From the NCBI RefSeq assembly GCF_007859315.1, contig NZ_VOHA01000031.1:20259-84258 (forward strand): a stretch of 64,000 bases of DNA. Reading direction: 5' to 3'. Positions 34,773-42,345 of this stretch are shown one piece after another; the stretch's first letter is position 1; each line of letters opens with the position of its first letter. Under the pieces are notes generated by a model that saw only the letters and a program-made list of their open reading frames with translations, searched no databases and was not told where the DNA came from. This stretch comes from Reyranella sp. CPCC 100927. Lineage in GTDB: Bacteria; Pseudomonadota; Alphaproteobacteria; Reyranellales; Reyranellaceae. The position numbers were made by a program, and so were the translations under genes.

Positions 34773-35564
34773 ATGACCACGCCTCGCTTTACCGCGCTGG
34801 TGCTGGCGGGCAGTCGCGGTGCGGTCGATCCGGTCGCGCAGGCTGCCGGCGTGACGCACAAGGCTTTGGCGGTGGTTGGCGGCCAGCCGATGTTGCTGCG
34901 CGTGGTTGACGCGCTGCGGGCCAGCCCCGCTGTTGGTCGTATCGTGCTGGCGCTGCAGGATCGCGAGATCGTCGATACGCTGCCGGCGCTGGCCGCCGCC
35001 GTCGAGCGCGGCGAGATTACCGTGATGCCGACGCAATCATCGCCGGCGCTGACGGTCGAGGCCGCGATCCGCACCCTGCCCGACGCGTTCCCGCTGTTGG
35101 TGACGACCAGCGACCATGCACTGCTGACGCCCGACATCGTTGCCAGCTTCATTGACGGCGTGAGCCGGGACGCTGAGGTCGCTGTCGGATTGGCGACGCG
35201 GACGTCGATCCTGGCGGCCTATCCCGATTCGGTGCGCACCTTCATCCAGTTGGGCGGAGAAGGGTATTCCGGCTGCAATCTCTTTGCCTTCATGCGGCCG
35301 GAGGCGGCGCAGGCCGTCGCGTTCTGGGCCCGGATGGAGCGTTACCGCAAGACGCCTTGGAAGATCGCCGCCAGCATCGGCCTGCGGCCGCTGCTGCGTT
35401 ACGCGCTGGGCTGGCTCGATCTGCGCGGTGCGTTTGGCGAGCTGTCGCGGCTGATCGGCGTGCGCGGCGTGCCGGTGATCCTGCCGCAGCCAGAGGCGGC
35501 GATCGACGTCGACAAACCATCGGATCTGGCCCAGGTCGAGCGGATCTTGTCACAGCGACGCTAG
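34773..35564 (+). CDS. MobA-like NTP transferase-domain protein
   Basis: A 263-residue nucleotidyltransferase-fold protein. TALVLAGSRGAVDPVAQAAGVTHKAL contains the nucleotide-binding loop with the conserved lysine, PLLVTTSDHALLTPDIV the metal-binding aspartate, and VDVDKPSDLAQ the C-terminal acidic motif. GGGGGAGGA upstream, inside the end of the repeat, supports the ATG at 34773. The family activates molybdopterin, sugars or alcohols as nucleotide derivatives. Standing after the lipid hydroxylase and acyltransferase, and in the same stretch as two CDP-alcohol phosphotransferases, it could make a CDP-linked head group; this is inference. Confidence 0.75.
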   Translation: MTTPRFTALVLAGSRGAVDPVAQAAGVTHKALAVVGGQPMLLRVVDALRASPAVGRIVLALQDREIVDTLPALAAAVERGEITVMPTQSSPALTVEAAIRTLPDAFPLLVTTSDHALLTPDIVASFIDGVSRDAEVAVGLATRTSILAAYPDSVRTFIQLGGEGYSGCNLFAFMRPEAAQAVAFWARMERYRKTPWKIAASIGLRPLLRYALGWLDLRGAFGELSRLIGVRGVPVILPQPEAAIDVDKPSDLAQVERILSQRR

Positions 35565-35583
35565 AGCCGCGCGATCCCCGCGG

Positions 35584-35685
35584 TCATCCGAGCGCCCCTT
35601 CGGCAGGCTCAGGAGAGGGATCTTTCGACGTAGGCGCACCCGTGCGTCACTTGCAGAGGATCCCTCGCTGCGCTCGGGATGACAG
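35584..35685. repeat. Intergenic repeat (family B), degenerate copy
   Basis: The 27 bases at 35659-35685 are the same as the right arm of the perfect palindrome at 53355-53423. The left arm here (TCATCCGAGCGCC at 35584-35596, then AGAGGGATC at 35614-35622) is only partly complementary. The block lies in the 212-base gap between the nucleotidyltransferase and the aldolase; the remainder of the gap shows nothing further. Confidence 0.65.
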
Positions 35686-35776
35686 CTCTGCCTTCGGCAA
35701 TGACAGCGTGATCGCATTCGAGCGAAACAGGCACTAAGCTCCTCAGCTGGTTCCTGATCGACGGCGGGAGAGACTC

Positions 35777-36559
35777 ATGGTCGAGATGGTCAACGCGGCG
35801 CGCGAGCGCTTGAAGAAAAACGAAGTATCACTGGGCGTCGGCTTGCGCCAGGCGCGCACGGTCGACATCGCGCCGGCGATGAAGACGGCGGGATTCGATT
35901 GGCTGTTCATCGATCTCGAGCACAACTCGATGGATCTCGACGTGGCGGTGCAGATCGCGGTGACCGCCAATGCCGTCGGCATTGCGCCGATCGTGCGGGT
36001 GCCGCACGGCCAGTACGATATGGCGACGCGTGTGCTCGATGGCGGCGCCATGGGCATCGTGATGCCGCACGTCGATACCGCCGACGAGGCGCGCATCATT
36101 GCCGATCGTTTGCGCTATCCGCCTGTTGGTCATCGCTCGGTGGCCGGCGCCATGGCGCAGCTGGCCTTCCAGGCAGTGCCGCCGGCCGAGGCGACCAAGG
36201 CGGTCAATGACGGGCTGCTGGTGGTGGTGATGCTGGAAACACCCGGCGCCATCGCCAATGCCGACGCCATTGCCGCCGTGCCGGGCATCGACGTGCTGTT
36301 GATCGGTACCAATGACCTGACGACCGAGATGGGCATTCCCGGCAAGCTCGATACACCGGAGGTGGTGAAGGCGTACGAGACCGTCATCGCCGCCTGCCGC
36401 AAGCACGGCAAATGGGCCGGCATGGGCGGCGTCTACGTGCCGCCGGTGATGGAGAAATACATCGGCATGGGGGTGCGCATGGTGCTGTCGGGCAGTGACT
36501 TCGCATTCCTGATGGAAGCGGCCCGCAGCCGCGCCTCTTTCCTGCGCGGATTGAAATAG
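35777..36559 (+). CDS. HpcH/HpaI-family (class II) aldolase
   Basis: A 260-residue TIM-barrel aldolase of the 2-keto-3-deoxy type. FDWLFIDLEHNSMD carries the first metal-site glutamate region, APIVRVPHG the conserved arginine, VMLETPGAIANAD the metal-binding glutamate and GTNDLTTEMGIPG the conserved aspartate. The class cleaves 4-hydroxy-2-oxo acids to pyruvate and an aldehyde in degradation of aromatic or sugar acids. It is followed 19 bases later by a MaoC-type gene, so the two form a likely operon. Confidence 0.88.
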   Translation: MVEMVNAARERLKKNEVSLGVGLRQARTVDIAPAMKTAGFDWLFIDLEHNSMDLDVAVQIAVTANAVGIAPIVRVPHGQYDMATRVLDGGAMGIVMPHVDTADEARIIADRLRYPPVGHRSVAGAMAQLAFQAVPPAEATKAVNDGLLVVVMLETPGAIANADAIAAVPGIDVLLIGTNDLTTEMGIPGKLDTPEVVKAYETVIAACRKHGKWAGMGGVYVPPVMEKYIGMGVRMVLSGSDFAFLMEAARSRASFLRGLK

Positions 36560-36578
36560 GCTGTCCGCCTGGACGACC

Positions 36579-36998
36579 ATGCGCGCGCATCCGCATGAAC
36601 GCTTCGGCACCGATGTGGTGCTGACACCGGCTGCGGTGTCGGCTTTTGCGACCGCCGCGGGCGATTACAATCCGTTGCACCACGATGCAGCCTACGCCAG
36701 GGCCACCCGTTTCGGCGGCATCATCGCCAGCGGACCACAAACGACGTCGTTGCTGATGGGGCTGATCGCTACGCACTTCTCGACACGTGGTGCCATGGTC
36801 GGCTTGGAATTCTCCTTCTGCTTTCGACGGCCGGTGCTTGCCGACCAGCGGGTCAGGCTCGAGTGGCTGGTCGTCCGGGTGAAACCTGCCGGGCGCCGGC
36901 CCGGGGAATTCGTCGATCTGCGCGGACGGTTGCGCACGCAGGACGGCCAAACGGCCGTCGGTGCCAAGGGCCGCGTCCTGGTCACTGATTCTCTGTAA
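36579..36998 (+). CDS. MaoC-like hot-dog-fold hydratase/dehydratase
   Basis: A 139-residue single hot-dog domain. AFATAAGDYNPLHHDAAYARATRFGG is the (R)-specific enoyl-CoA hydratase motif: the Asp and His pair of GD-x-NP-x-H-x-D is intact, so hydration of enoyl-CoA is chemically possible. It is downstream of, and probably co-transcribed with, the HpcH/HpaI aldolase, which would fit a short acyl-CoA degradation route. The stop is convergent with the papain-like hypothetical gene. Confidence 0.82.
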   Translation: MRAHPHERFGTDVVLTPAAVSAFATAAGDYNPLHHDAAYARATRFGGIIASGPQTTSLLMGLIATHFSTRGAMVGLEFSFCFRRPVLADQRVRLEWLVVRVKPAGRRPGEFVDLRGRLRTQDGQTAVGAKGRVLVTDSL

Positions 36999-37011
36999 TC
37001 GCTACGACGAA

Positions 37012-37716
37012 TTAGACGCTCACTGTGGCCGCCGCTTTCAACGCGGCCTGCAGGCCGGCCGGATCGTATTCGACCTGGGACAAGTCCAACCAGCCGATGA
37101 TGGTGCGGATCGGTGTGTTGCCGGTGATCTGGGTGTAGCCGCGAAAGTTGCCGGTGAGCTTCACCGTCCGGTTTTTCAGTTTGCCGTCGGTACCATGGTC
37201 CTGGCCGGCTTCGGCCGTATCCCATTCCAGGCCGCCCGGGACCTTGCGCGACCGCAGGAAGACGAAGACGTGCTCCGACGTCGGCGCTCCACCAGGCTCG
37301 CGGATGAACACGCAATCGCCGGGCTGCGGGCCGCCGATCCCCATGCTGGCGCCCAGTTCGAGCGCGTTGAGTGTGGGATTCTGCTTGCTGGGCTTCGCAT
37401 AGGGCTCGGCGATCTGCACGAACGGGCGCAGCCGCTTGTTCCAGATCTTGTCGATGTTGGCGCCGACGATGAACTTGGTCTTCCGCGACGGGTCGGTCCA
37501 GTTCAGGATCTTCGGGTCGCCGACGCCGAGTTTCCACATCAGCCAGTGGCAGAGGAAACCGCAGGTGGTCCCGGGATTGTCCGGCGTTTTGCGCCAGCCC
37601 GTGGTTTCGACGATCTCCTTGTACTTGTCATCGCCGCGTTGGAACGGCACGTTGTCGGCGATCAGCCGCATCGCGTAGCTGCGCAGGGTCACCATTTGAC
37701 CAGCGTCTGGAATCAT
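37012..37716 (-). CDS. Hypothetical protein with possible NlpC/CHAP-like (papain-type) fold
   Basis: A 234-residue product when started at 37716, which has GGGGGAG six bases upstream; a start at 37743 or 37902 would lengthen it. GTTCGFLCHWLMWKLG has a Thr-Cys-Gly segment that could hold a nucleophilic cysteine, and about 80 residues on QPGDCVFIREPGG with SEHVFVFLRSR resembles the GD-beta strand and histidine of NlpC/P60 or CHAP cysteine amidases. No signal peptide is evident. The catalytic reading is a guess from spacing; no family is recognised with confidence. Confidence 0.6.
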   Translation of the reverse strand: MIPDAGQMVTLRSYAMRLIADNVPFQRGDDKYKEIVETTGWRKTPDNPGTTCGFLCHWLMWKLGVGDPKILNWTDPSRKTKFIVGANIDKIWNKRLRPFVQIAEPYAKPSKQNPTLNALELGASMGIGGPQPGDCVFIREPGGAPTSEHVFVFLRSRKVPGGLEWDTAEAGQDHGTDGKLKNRTVKLTGNFRGYTQITGNTPIRTIIGWLDLSQVEYDPAGLQAALKAAATVSV

Positions 37717-37805
37717 CGTCAGCTCCCCCAAGCCGATGTCCATTCTTCGGCGCTGCAGGGCACTTGGCAAGATCGTCTGAAATGGCAGGGCGGCAGGAGT
37801 GAAGC

Positions 37806-38273
37806 GTGCAGATTCAACCACTGGCTGATCGGCCCGAATGGCTTGCGACTGTCGCGCGGTGGGAGTTCGACGCCTGGGGACATCTGTCACCGGGAGCGAC
37901 ACTGAGCGGCCGTATCGAGGATGTGCGCGCGGCCATGCGCGTCGATGGCGTGCCGATGGCCTTCGTGGCGCTGGATGACGCCGGCGCGGCGATCGGCACG
38001 GCCAGCCTGATCAACGACGATCTGCCGGGTGATCCGCGCAACCCGTGGCTGGCCAATGTGTACGTGGCGCCGCCGGCGCGCCGGGCCGGTGTCGCCGCGC
38101 GTCTGGTGACTGTGGTCGAGCGGCAGGCGGCGCGGTTCGGTTACCGGCGCCTGTATCTGTTCACGGCGTCAGTGCCGCAGCTTTATGCCCGGTTGGGTTG
38201 GCAGACGCTGGAGGAACGCGACTATCGCGGCGAGTCGATCACCGTGATGGCCAAGGACCTGACCGCCGGCTGA
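37806..38273 (+). CDS. GNAT-family N-acetyltransferase
   Basis: A 155-residue acetyltransferase with NPWLANVYVAPPARRAGVAARLVTVVE, which contains the acetyl-CoA pyrophosphate loop of motif A, and YLFTASVPQLYARLGW as motif B. Substrate unknown. The gene reads toward the nucleotidyltransferase on the opposite strand, with 11 bases between their stops. Confidence 0.85.
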   Translation: MQIQPLADRPEWLATVARWEFDAWGHLSPGATLSGRIEDVRAAMRVDGVPMAFVALDDAGAAIGTASLINDDLPGDPRNPWLANVYVAPPARRAGVAARLVTVVERQAARFGYRRLYLFTASVPQLYARLGWQTLEERDYRGESITVMAKDLTAG

Positions 38274-38284
38274 CGCGTGCGCCG

Positions 38285-39013
38285 TCAGCCCCAGGCCGCG
38301 ACCATGGCGCGGGCGCGGTCCAGATCGGGCGGGAAGTCGACCTCGCCCCAGCGCAGGCCGTGGATCAGGCAAGTGCGCACCGCGCCGGTGCGGGCCAGCC
38401 GGTCGATTGCCTGCAGGTACCAGACCTTGGCGCCGTCCGGGGTGCGCATCATGGCCTCGACCGTGTCGACGAACAGCTTGGGGCCGCTGTCGCGAAACAG
38501 CAGCATGCCGATCGACTCGCCGTTGACGGTGTCCAGCGGCAGCTTCTTGCCCACCGCCTTGAGGTTGCCGTCCTCCTCAACGATCTTCATGTCGTCTTCG
38601 TCGTAGGCCGGCTTGCGGTCGATGGTGATGGTGATCGGGGTTGTCGGGCTCTGCAGCACCTTGAGCGGAATGGCCGCCTCGAACAGCGTGTCACCGTTCA
38701 CGATCAGGAAGTCGCTCGCCATCTCGGCGCGCGCCATCCAGCACGAGCCCAGATTGTCGGCGACCTTGTAGAACGGGTTGAACAGCGGGCGCACGCGAAA
38801 GCCCGGCGCGTCATGGCGCGCCAGATGGGCCTCCATCATCGCCGCCTGGAAGCCGATCACCACCGCCACCTCGGTGATGCCGCAGGTCTTCAGCGTCTCG
38901 AGTTGCCAGTCGATCAGGGTCTTGGGCCCGACGGGCAGCAGGCACTTGGGCCGGTCGGCGGTCAGTGGTGCCAGCCGTGAACCCTGGCCGGCGCTCAGCA
39001 GGATCGCTTTCAT
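38285..39013 (-). CDS. Nucleotidyltransferase (sugar/choline/inositol phosphate cytidylyltransferase-like)
   Basis: A 242-residue enzyme with the full pyrophosphorylase loop LLSAGQGSRLAPLTADRPKC (residues 5-24) and VNGDTLFEA for the metal aspartate; GRLRWGEVDFPPDL-type ending is shared with LicC-like cytidylyltransferases. The start at 39013 gives the normal N-terminus MKAILLSAGQG; AAAGG lies about 9 bases before. LicC makes CDP-choline and related enzymes make CDP-inositol, so it is the best candidate in the window to supply a CDP-alcohol to the membrane phosphotransferases. Exact substrate unknown. Confidence 0.8.
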   Translation of the reverse strand: MKAILLSAGQGSRLAPLTADRPKCLLPVGPKTLIDWQLETLKTCGITEVAVVIGFQAAMMEAHLARHDAPGFRVRPLFNPFYKVADNLGSCWMARAEMASDFLIVNGDTLFEAAIPLKVLQSPTTPITITIDRKPAYDEDDMKIVEEDGNLKAVGKKLPLDTVNGESIGMLLFRDSGPKLFVDTVEAMMRTPDGAKVWYLQAIDRLARTGAVRTCLIHGLRWGEVDFPPDLDRARAMVAAWG

Positions 39014-39192
39014 GCGAAACATCCTTTCCGGGCGCAGCCTATAGCATGCGCCGGGCCAGCGGCGGCGCGGCTTTTTGCCGGCGCCCGGATGCGGCAGGGC
39101 GGCCATGCGCCAGCCCGCCATGACAGCGCCCCAGGCCGCTTGTAAATTGCAGCGAACTCACCAGAACCAAGATCGCGCCCGATCCGATCGGC

Positions 39193-40473
39193 ATGTCCGC
39201 TCCGCCGCCCCCGTCTGCCGCCGCCCGCGTTCCAACCGCACCGATCTCGATGTGGGCACCGCTGTCGGTTCCGGCGTTCAAGCGGCTGTGGACGGCCAAC
39301 ATCGTCTCCAATATCGGCGGCTGGATGCAGACGGCCGGTGCCGGTTGGATCATGACCGAGATCGCCCCGGCCGGAGACAAGGCGCTGTTCGTTGCCGGCA
39401 TGGCGGCGGCCACCACCTGCCCGGTGTTTCTCTTCGGCTTTCCCGCTGGCGTGCTGGCCGATCGCTTCGACCGCCGGCTCTATATCCTGGCTTGCCAGGT
39501 CTGGATGATGCTGGCCGCGACGGCGCTGGCCGTGCTGGCTTTCATCGGTCGTCTCGACCACTGGAGCCTGCTGGGCCTGATGTTCTGCGTCGGCGTCGGC
39601 AACGCGATGAACGCGCCGGCCTGGCAGGCGGTGGTGCCCGAGATGGTCGGCCGCAAGTACCTGCCGCAAGCCATCGCGCTCAACAGCGCCGCGTTCAACC
39701 TGGCGCGCACGATCGGTCCCGTGATCGGCCAGGTGGTGCAGGCGCTGGCCGGCATTTTCGTCCTGTTCGCGACCAACGCGCTGACCTTCCTGGCTGTGAT
39801 CGCCGCGATCGGCAGCTGGCGGCGACCGGCCGAGGCGCAGGCGCAGCAGCGGCGTGAAAGCCTGTGGGCGGGCTTCGCCTCCGGCATCGCCTTCATCCGT
39901 GGCACGCCCGCGCTGTGGCGGGTCTGGGCGCGCGCCATGTGCTTCTTCGTGCCGGCGATCGCCTTCACCACGCTGCTGCCGCTGCTGGGCCGCAATCTGG
40001 GACTGAGCGATGCGCAGTATGGCTTCCTGTTCGCCTGCTTCGGCATCGGTGCGGTGTGCGGCACCATGATGTTGCCGCGCATCAACGCGTGGCTGGGGCC
40101 CGATCGTGCCAATATCGCCGCCATGCTGACCGTCGCCGCGGCCATCGCGTTGGCGGCGGCGGTGCCGCATGTTGTCGCAGTCGGCATCGGACTTGCGTTC
40201 GGCGGCGTCTGCTGGATGACGGTGAATGCCAACAACAACGTCGCCACGCAGACGTTGCTGCCATCGTGGGTGCGGGCGCGCGGCATGGCCGTGCATCAGA
40301 TGGTGTTCTTCGGCAGCCTCACCGTCGGCCAGACGATGTGGGGCGTTATTGCCGATGGAATCGGCGTTCCCGTGGCCATGGGCTGCGCCGCCGCACTGAT
40401 GCTGCCGATGGCGTTGCTCGCGGCATCGATCCCACTGCCGGTGTCCATCGCAACGTCGGCTGCCGGCGACTGA
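39193..40473 (+). CDS. MFS transporter (EntS-like drug/siderophore exporter group)
   Basis: A 426-residue major facilitator with about twelve spans. The N-terminal half begins FKRLWTANIVSNIGGWMQTAGAGW and contains GVLADRFDRRLYIL, the motif A loop between spans 2 and 3; VPEMVGRKYLPQAIALNSAAFNLARTIGP is typical of the EntS group. A second half (WRVWARAMCFFVP on) repeats the six-span plan. It exports small hydrophobic or chelating compounds in known members. Substrate open. It is upstream of the ornithine decarboxylase leader but separated by the 437-base leader region. Confidence 0.88.
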   Translation: MSAPPPPSAAARVPTAPISMWAPLSVPAFKRLWTANIVSNIGGWMQTAGAGWIMTEIAPAGDKALFVAGMAAATTCPVFLFGFPAGVLADRFDRRLYILACQVWMMLAATALAVLAFIGRLDHWSLLGLMFCVGVGNAMNAPAWQAVVPEMVGRKYLPQAIALNSAAFNLARTIGPVIGQVVQALAGIFVLFATNALTFLAVIAAIGSWRRPAEAQAQQRRESLWAGFASGIAFIRGTPALWRVWARAMCFFVPAIAFTTLLPLLGRNLGLSDAQYGFLFACFGIGAVCGTMMLPRINAWLGPDRANIAAMLTVAAAIALAAAVPHVVAVGIGLAFGGVCWMTVNANNNVATQTLLPSWVRARGMAVHQMVFFGSLTVGQTMWGVIADGIGVPVAMGCAAALMLPMALLAASIPLPVSIATSAAGD

Positions 40474-40910
40474 AGCCGTCTCGTCTCCCGGTTGCGGTGT
40501 GGCCGCAAGGACACGCCGGATCAAAAAAAGCGAATCGAATCACGCCTGTGGAACGGTTTGTACTTGCGAAAGCCACAATTCGGCGTAATTACCGTTTCCA
40601 GACGCCCACGCACGTGCCTATGGCCCATTGTGGTTATGCAACGACGGAAAGCGTCCTTCTTGGAAATGCCGGCATCTAGACCGGCTCCGAAAGGGACCTT
40701 TGTCATGCATACTCTCCGTGCGGGGCGCGTGCCCCGTGTCCTCGTTTCGCTGCCGTCTGACACCAGGCCGGTGTCTTACGGCTGCCTGATCGGCCGCAAG
40801 AATCCGCTCTCCAGTATGTGCGCCTCCTGCTGAACGCTCTTTGGAGTGCAGCAGGAGAAGTTAATTCAGTCAGGGCGCCGCAAGGCGCTCCTGCGCTGGC
40901 GTAGCAGTCT
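40474..40910 (+). promoter_or_regulatory. Structured 5' leader of ornithine decarboxylase (speF-type leader candidate)
   Basis: This 437-base stretch has no long gene but several ordered elements: a TTGCGG-N5-CCGCAA hairpin near 40491, a 42-codon ORF (40705-40833), a 14-pair hairpin at 40824-40857 that covers that ORF's stop codon, and a GCGCC-GCAA-GGCGC tetraloop hairpin (40875-40888). GCAGGAG at 40851-40857 can pair either with CTCCTGC at 40824-40830 or with CTCCTGC at 40888-40894, so two exclusive folds exist. Known from the literature: a conserved speF RNA motif precedes ornithine decarboxylase in alphaproteobacteria. Whether this is that motif needs a covariance search. Confidence 0.6.
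40705..40833 (+). CDS. Leader ORF upstream of ornithine decarboxylase (42 residues)
   Basis: ATG at 40705 follows AAAGGGA by a good distance, and the ORF codes for MHTLRAGRVPRVLVSLPSDT and ends ...NPLSSMCASC, stop at 40831-40833. The last three codons lie inside the large hairpin, so a ribosome at the stop would open it. The peptide has five arginines and no similarity I recognise. Its location matches leader peptides that sense ornithine in enterobacteria, though the sequence is unlike SpeFL. Confidence 0.45.
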   Translation: MHTLRAGRVPRVLVSLPSDTRPVSYGCLIGRKNPLSSMCASC

Positions 40911-40931
40911 GTGGACACGGATTTTTTCGAA

Positions 40932-42062
40932 ATGACCGACCGCATCCGACGTTTCCTCCGCGACAAGCAACCCGAGACGCCATGCCTGGTGATCGACCTC
41001 GATGTGGTCGAGTACAACTACAAGCGCATGCGCGAGCTGCTGCCGCAGGCGAAGATCTTCTACGCCATGAAGGCCAACCCGGCGCAGGACGTGCTGACGC
41101 GCCTGGGCAAGCTGGGCTCGAACTTCGACACAGCCAGCCGCGGTGAGATCGAGCAGTGCGTGGCCGTCGGCGTCGATGCCAACCGCATCTCGTTCGGCAA
41201 TACCATCAAGAAGGAGCGCGACATCGCCTGGGCCTACCAGCAGGGCGTGCGCCTGTTCGCCTTCGACAGTGAAGCGGAGATGCTGAAGCTCGCCCGCTCG
41301 GCACCGGGTGCCCGCGTCTTCTGCCGCGTGCTGGTCGACTGCGATGGCGCCGAGTGGCCGCTGTCGCGCAAGTTCGGCTGCGCCCCCGACATGGCGCGCG
41401 ATCTGCTGCGCAGGGCCGCCGAGATGGGCCTCGATCCGTATGGCGTCTCCTTCCATGTCGGCTCGCAGCAGACCGATCTCGAGCAGTGGGACCGGGCCCT
41501 GGCCCAGGTGTCGCAGATGTTCTTCGCCCTGGCGGAGACCGGCATCGATCTGAAGATGGTCAATCTCGGCGGCGGTTTCCCGGCGCGCTATCGCGCCGAC
41601 GTGCAGCCGATCGAGGCCTACTGCGAGGCCGTGCAGCGCGCCTTGGTGCGCCACTTCGGCAACCGCATGCCCGAGGTGATCATCGAGCCCGGCCGCTCGA
41701 TGGTGGGCGACGCCGGCGTGATCCAGAGCGAGGTGGTGCTGATCTCGCGCAAGTCGGCCAGCGACCGCAAGCGCTGGGTCTACCTCGACGTCGGCAAGTT
41801 CGGCGGCTTGGCCGAGACGATGGATGAAAGCATCAAATACCGGCTGACGACGCCGCGTGACGGCGGGCGCACGGGGCCGGTGGTGCTGGCCGGCCCCACC
41901 TGTGACAGCGCCGACATCCTGTACGAAAAGACCGAGTACAGGTTGCCGCTGGCGCTGAAGGTGGGGGACAAGGTGGAAATCCAGGCCACCGGCGCCTACA
42001 CGACGACCTATTCGGCGGTTAACTTTAATGGGTTCGCGCCGCTGAAGGCCTACTGCATCTGA
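40932..42062 (+). CDS. Ornithine (or lysine/ornithine) decarboxylase, alanine-racemase fold
   Basis: A 376-residue fold-type III PLP decarboxylase from ATG 40932 (GTG at 40911 would add 7 residues; neither has a strong ribosome site). Landmarks: FYAMKANP with the PLP lysine, SFHVGSQQTD, MVNLGGGFPARY, EPGRSMVGDAG and GPTCDSAD with the catalytic cysteine near the C-terminus. It converts ornithine to putrescine, possibly also lysine to cadaverine, in the cytoplasm. The next gene, homospermidine synthase, uses putrescine, so the pair makes homospermidine, the typical alphaproteobacterial polyamine. Expression is probably controlled by the leader upstream. Confidence 0.93.
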   Translation: MTDRIRRFLRDKQPETPCLVIDLDVVEYNYKRMRELLPQAKIFYAMKANPAQDVLTRLGKLGSNFDTASRGEIEQCVAVGVDANRISFGNTIKKERDIAWAYQQGVRLFAFDSEAEMLKLARSAPGARVFCRVLVDCDGAEWPLSRKFGCAPDMARDLLRRAAEMGLDPYGVSFHVGSQQTDLEQWDRALAQVSQMFFALAETGIDLKMVNLGGGFPARYRADVQPIEAYCEAVQRALVRHFGNRMPEVIIEPGRSMVGDAGVIQSEVVLISRKSASDRKRWVYLDVGKFGGLAETMDESIKYRLTTPRDGGRTGPVVLAGPTCDSADILYEKTEYRLPLALKVGDKVEIQATGAYTTTYSAVNFNGFAPLKAYCI

Positions 42063-42087
42063 ACCGCGCAGTCATAGCACGGGGAGG

Positions 42088-42120
42088 AAACGGGGCCTGA
42101 AAGGGCCCCGTTTCGCGTTT
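42088..42120 (+). terminator. Terminator after ornithine decarboxylase
   Basis: A perfect 10-base stem AAACGGGGCC (42088-42097) with GGCCCCGTTT (42104-42113), 6-base loop, then CGCGTTT. A and T at the stem ends fit a bidirectional intrinsic terminator. It would make the decarboxylase partly independent of the synthase gene. Confidence 0.6.
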
Positions 42121-42124
42121 GAGT

Positions 42125-42299
42125 ATTCCTCCCCAACGAAGTTGGGGAGGTGCCCCGATACGACGTTTCGACGCCCCGCGTCGAAACGTCGGTGGGCGGA
42201 GGGGAGCCGACGTGGTCTTTGTAATCGAGTCCCTGTAACGAAGACCACGTCGGTTCCCCATCCGGCCTTCGGCCACCTTCCCCGCAAGCGGGGAAGGGA
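42125..42299. repeat. Complex palindromic intergenic repeat (family A), copy 2
   Basis: Begins TCCTCCCCAACGAAGTTGGG and ends with the CTTCCCCGCAAGCGGGGAAG hairpin. The centre has CGACGTGGTCTT (42209-42220) facing AAGACCACGTCG (42241-42252). A 13-base perfect hairpin (42161-42173 with 42179-42191) is inserted in the left arm, at a different place than the insert in copy 1. The core GGGGAGGTGCCCCGA and GGCGGAGGGGAG are common to copy 1. It fills the gap between decarboxylase and homospermidine synthase. Confidence 0.75.
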
Positions 42300-42345
42300 A
42301 ATTGCGAGTTCCAGTTCAACCTCTCAAACCTTTCAGGAGATCATG

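Noticed and set aside
40851..40860. GCAGGAGAAG as ribosome site for ornithine decarboxylase
   Set aside because: It is more than 50 bases from either possible start codon and is locked in a hairpin; it fits a regulatory pairing role better.
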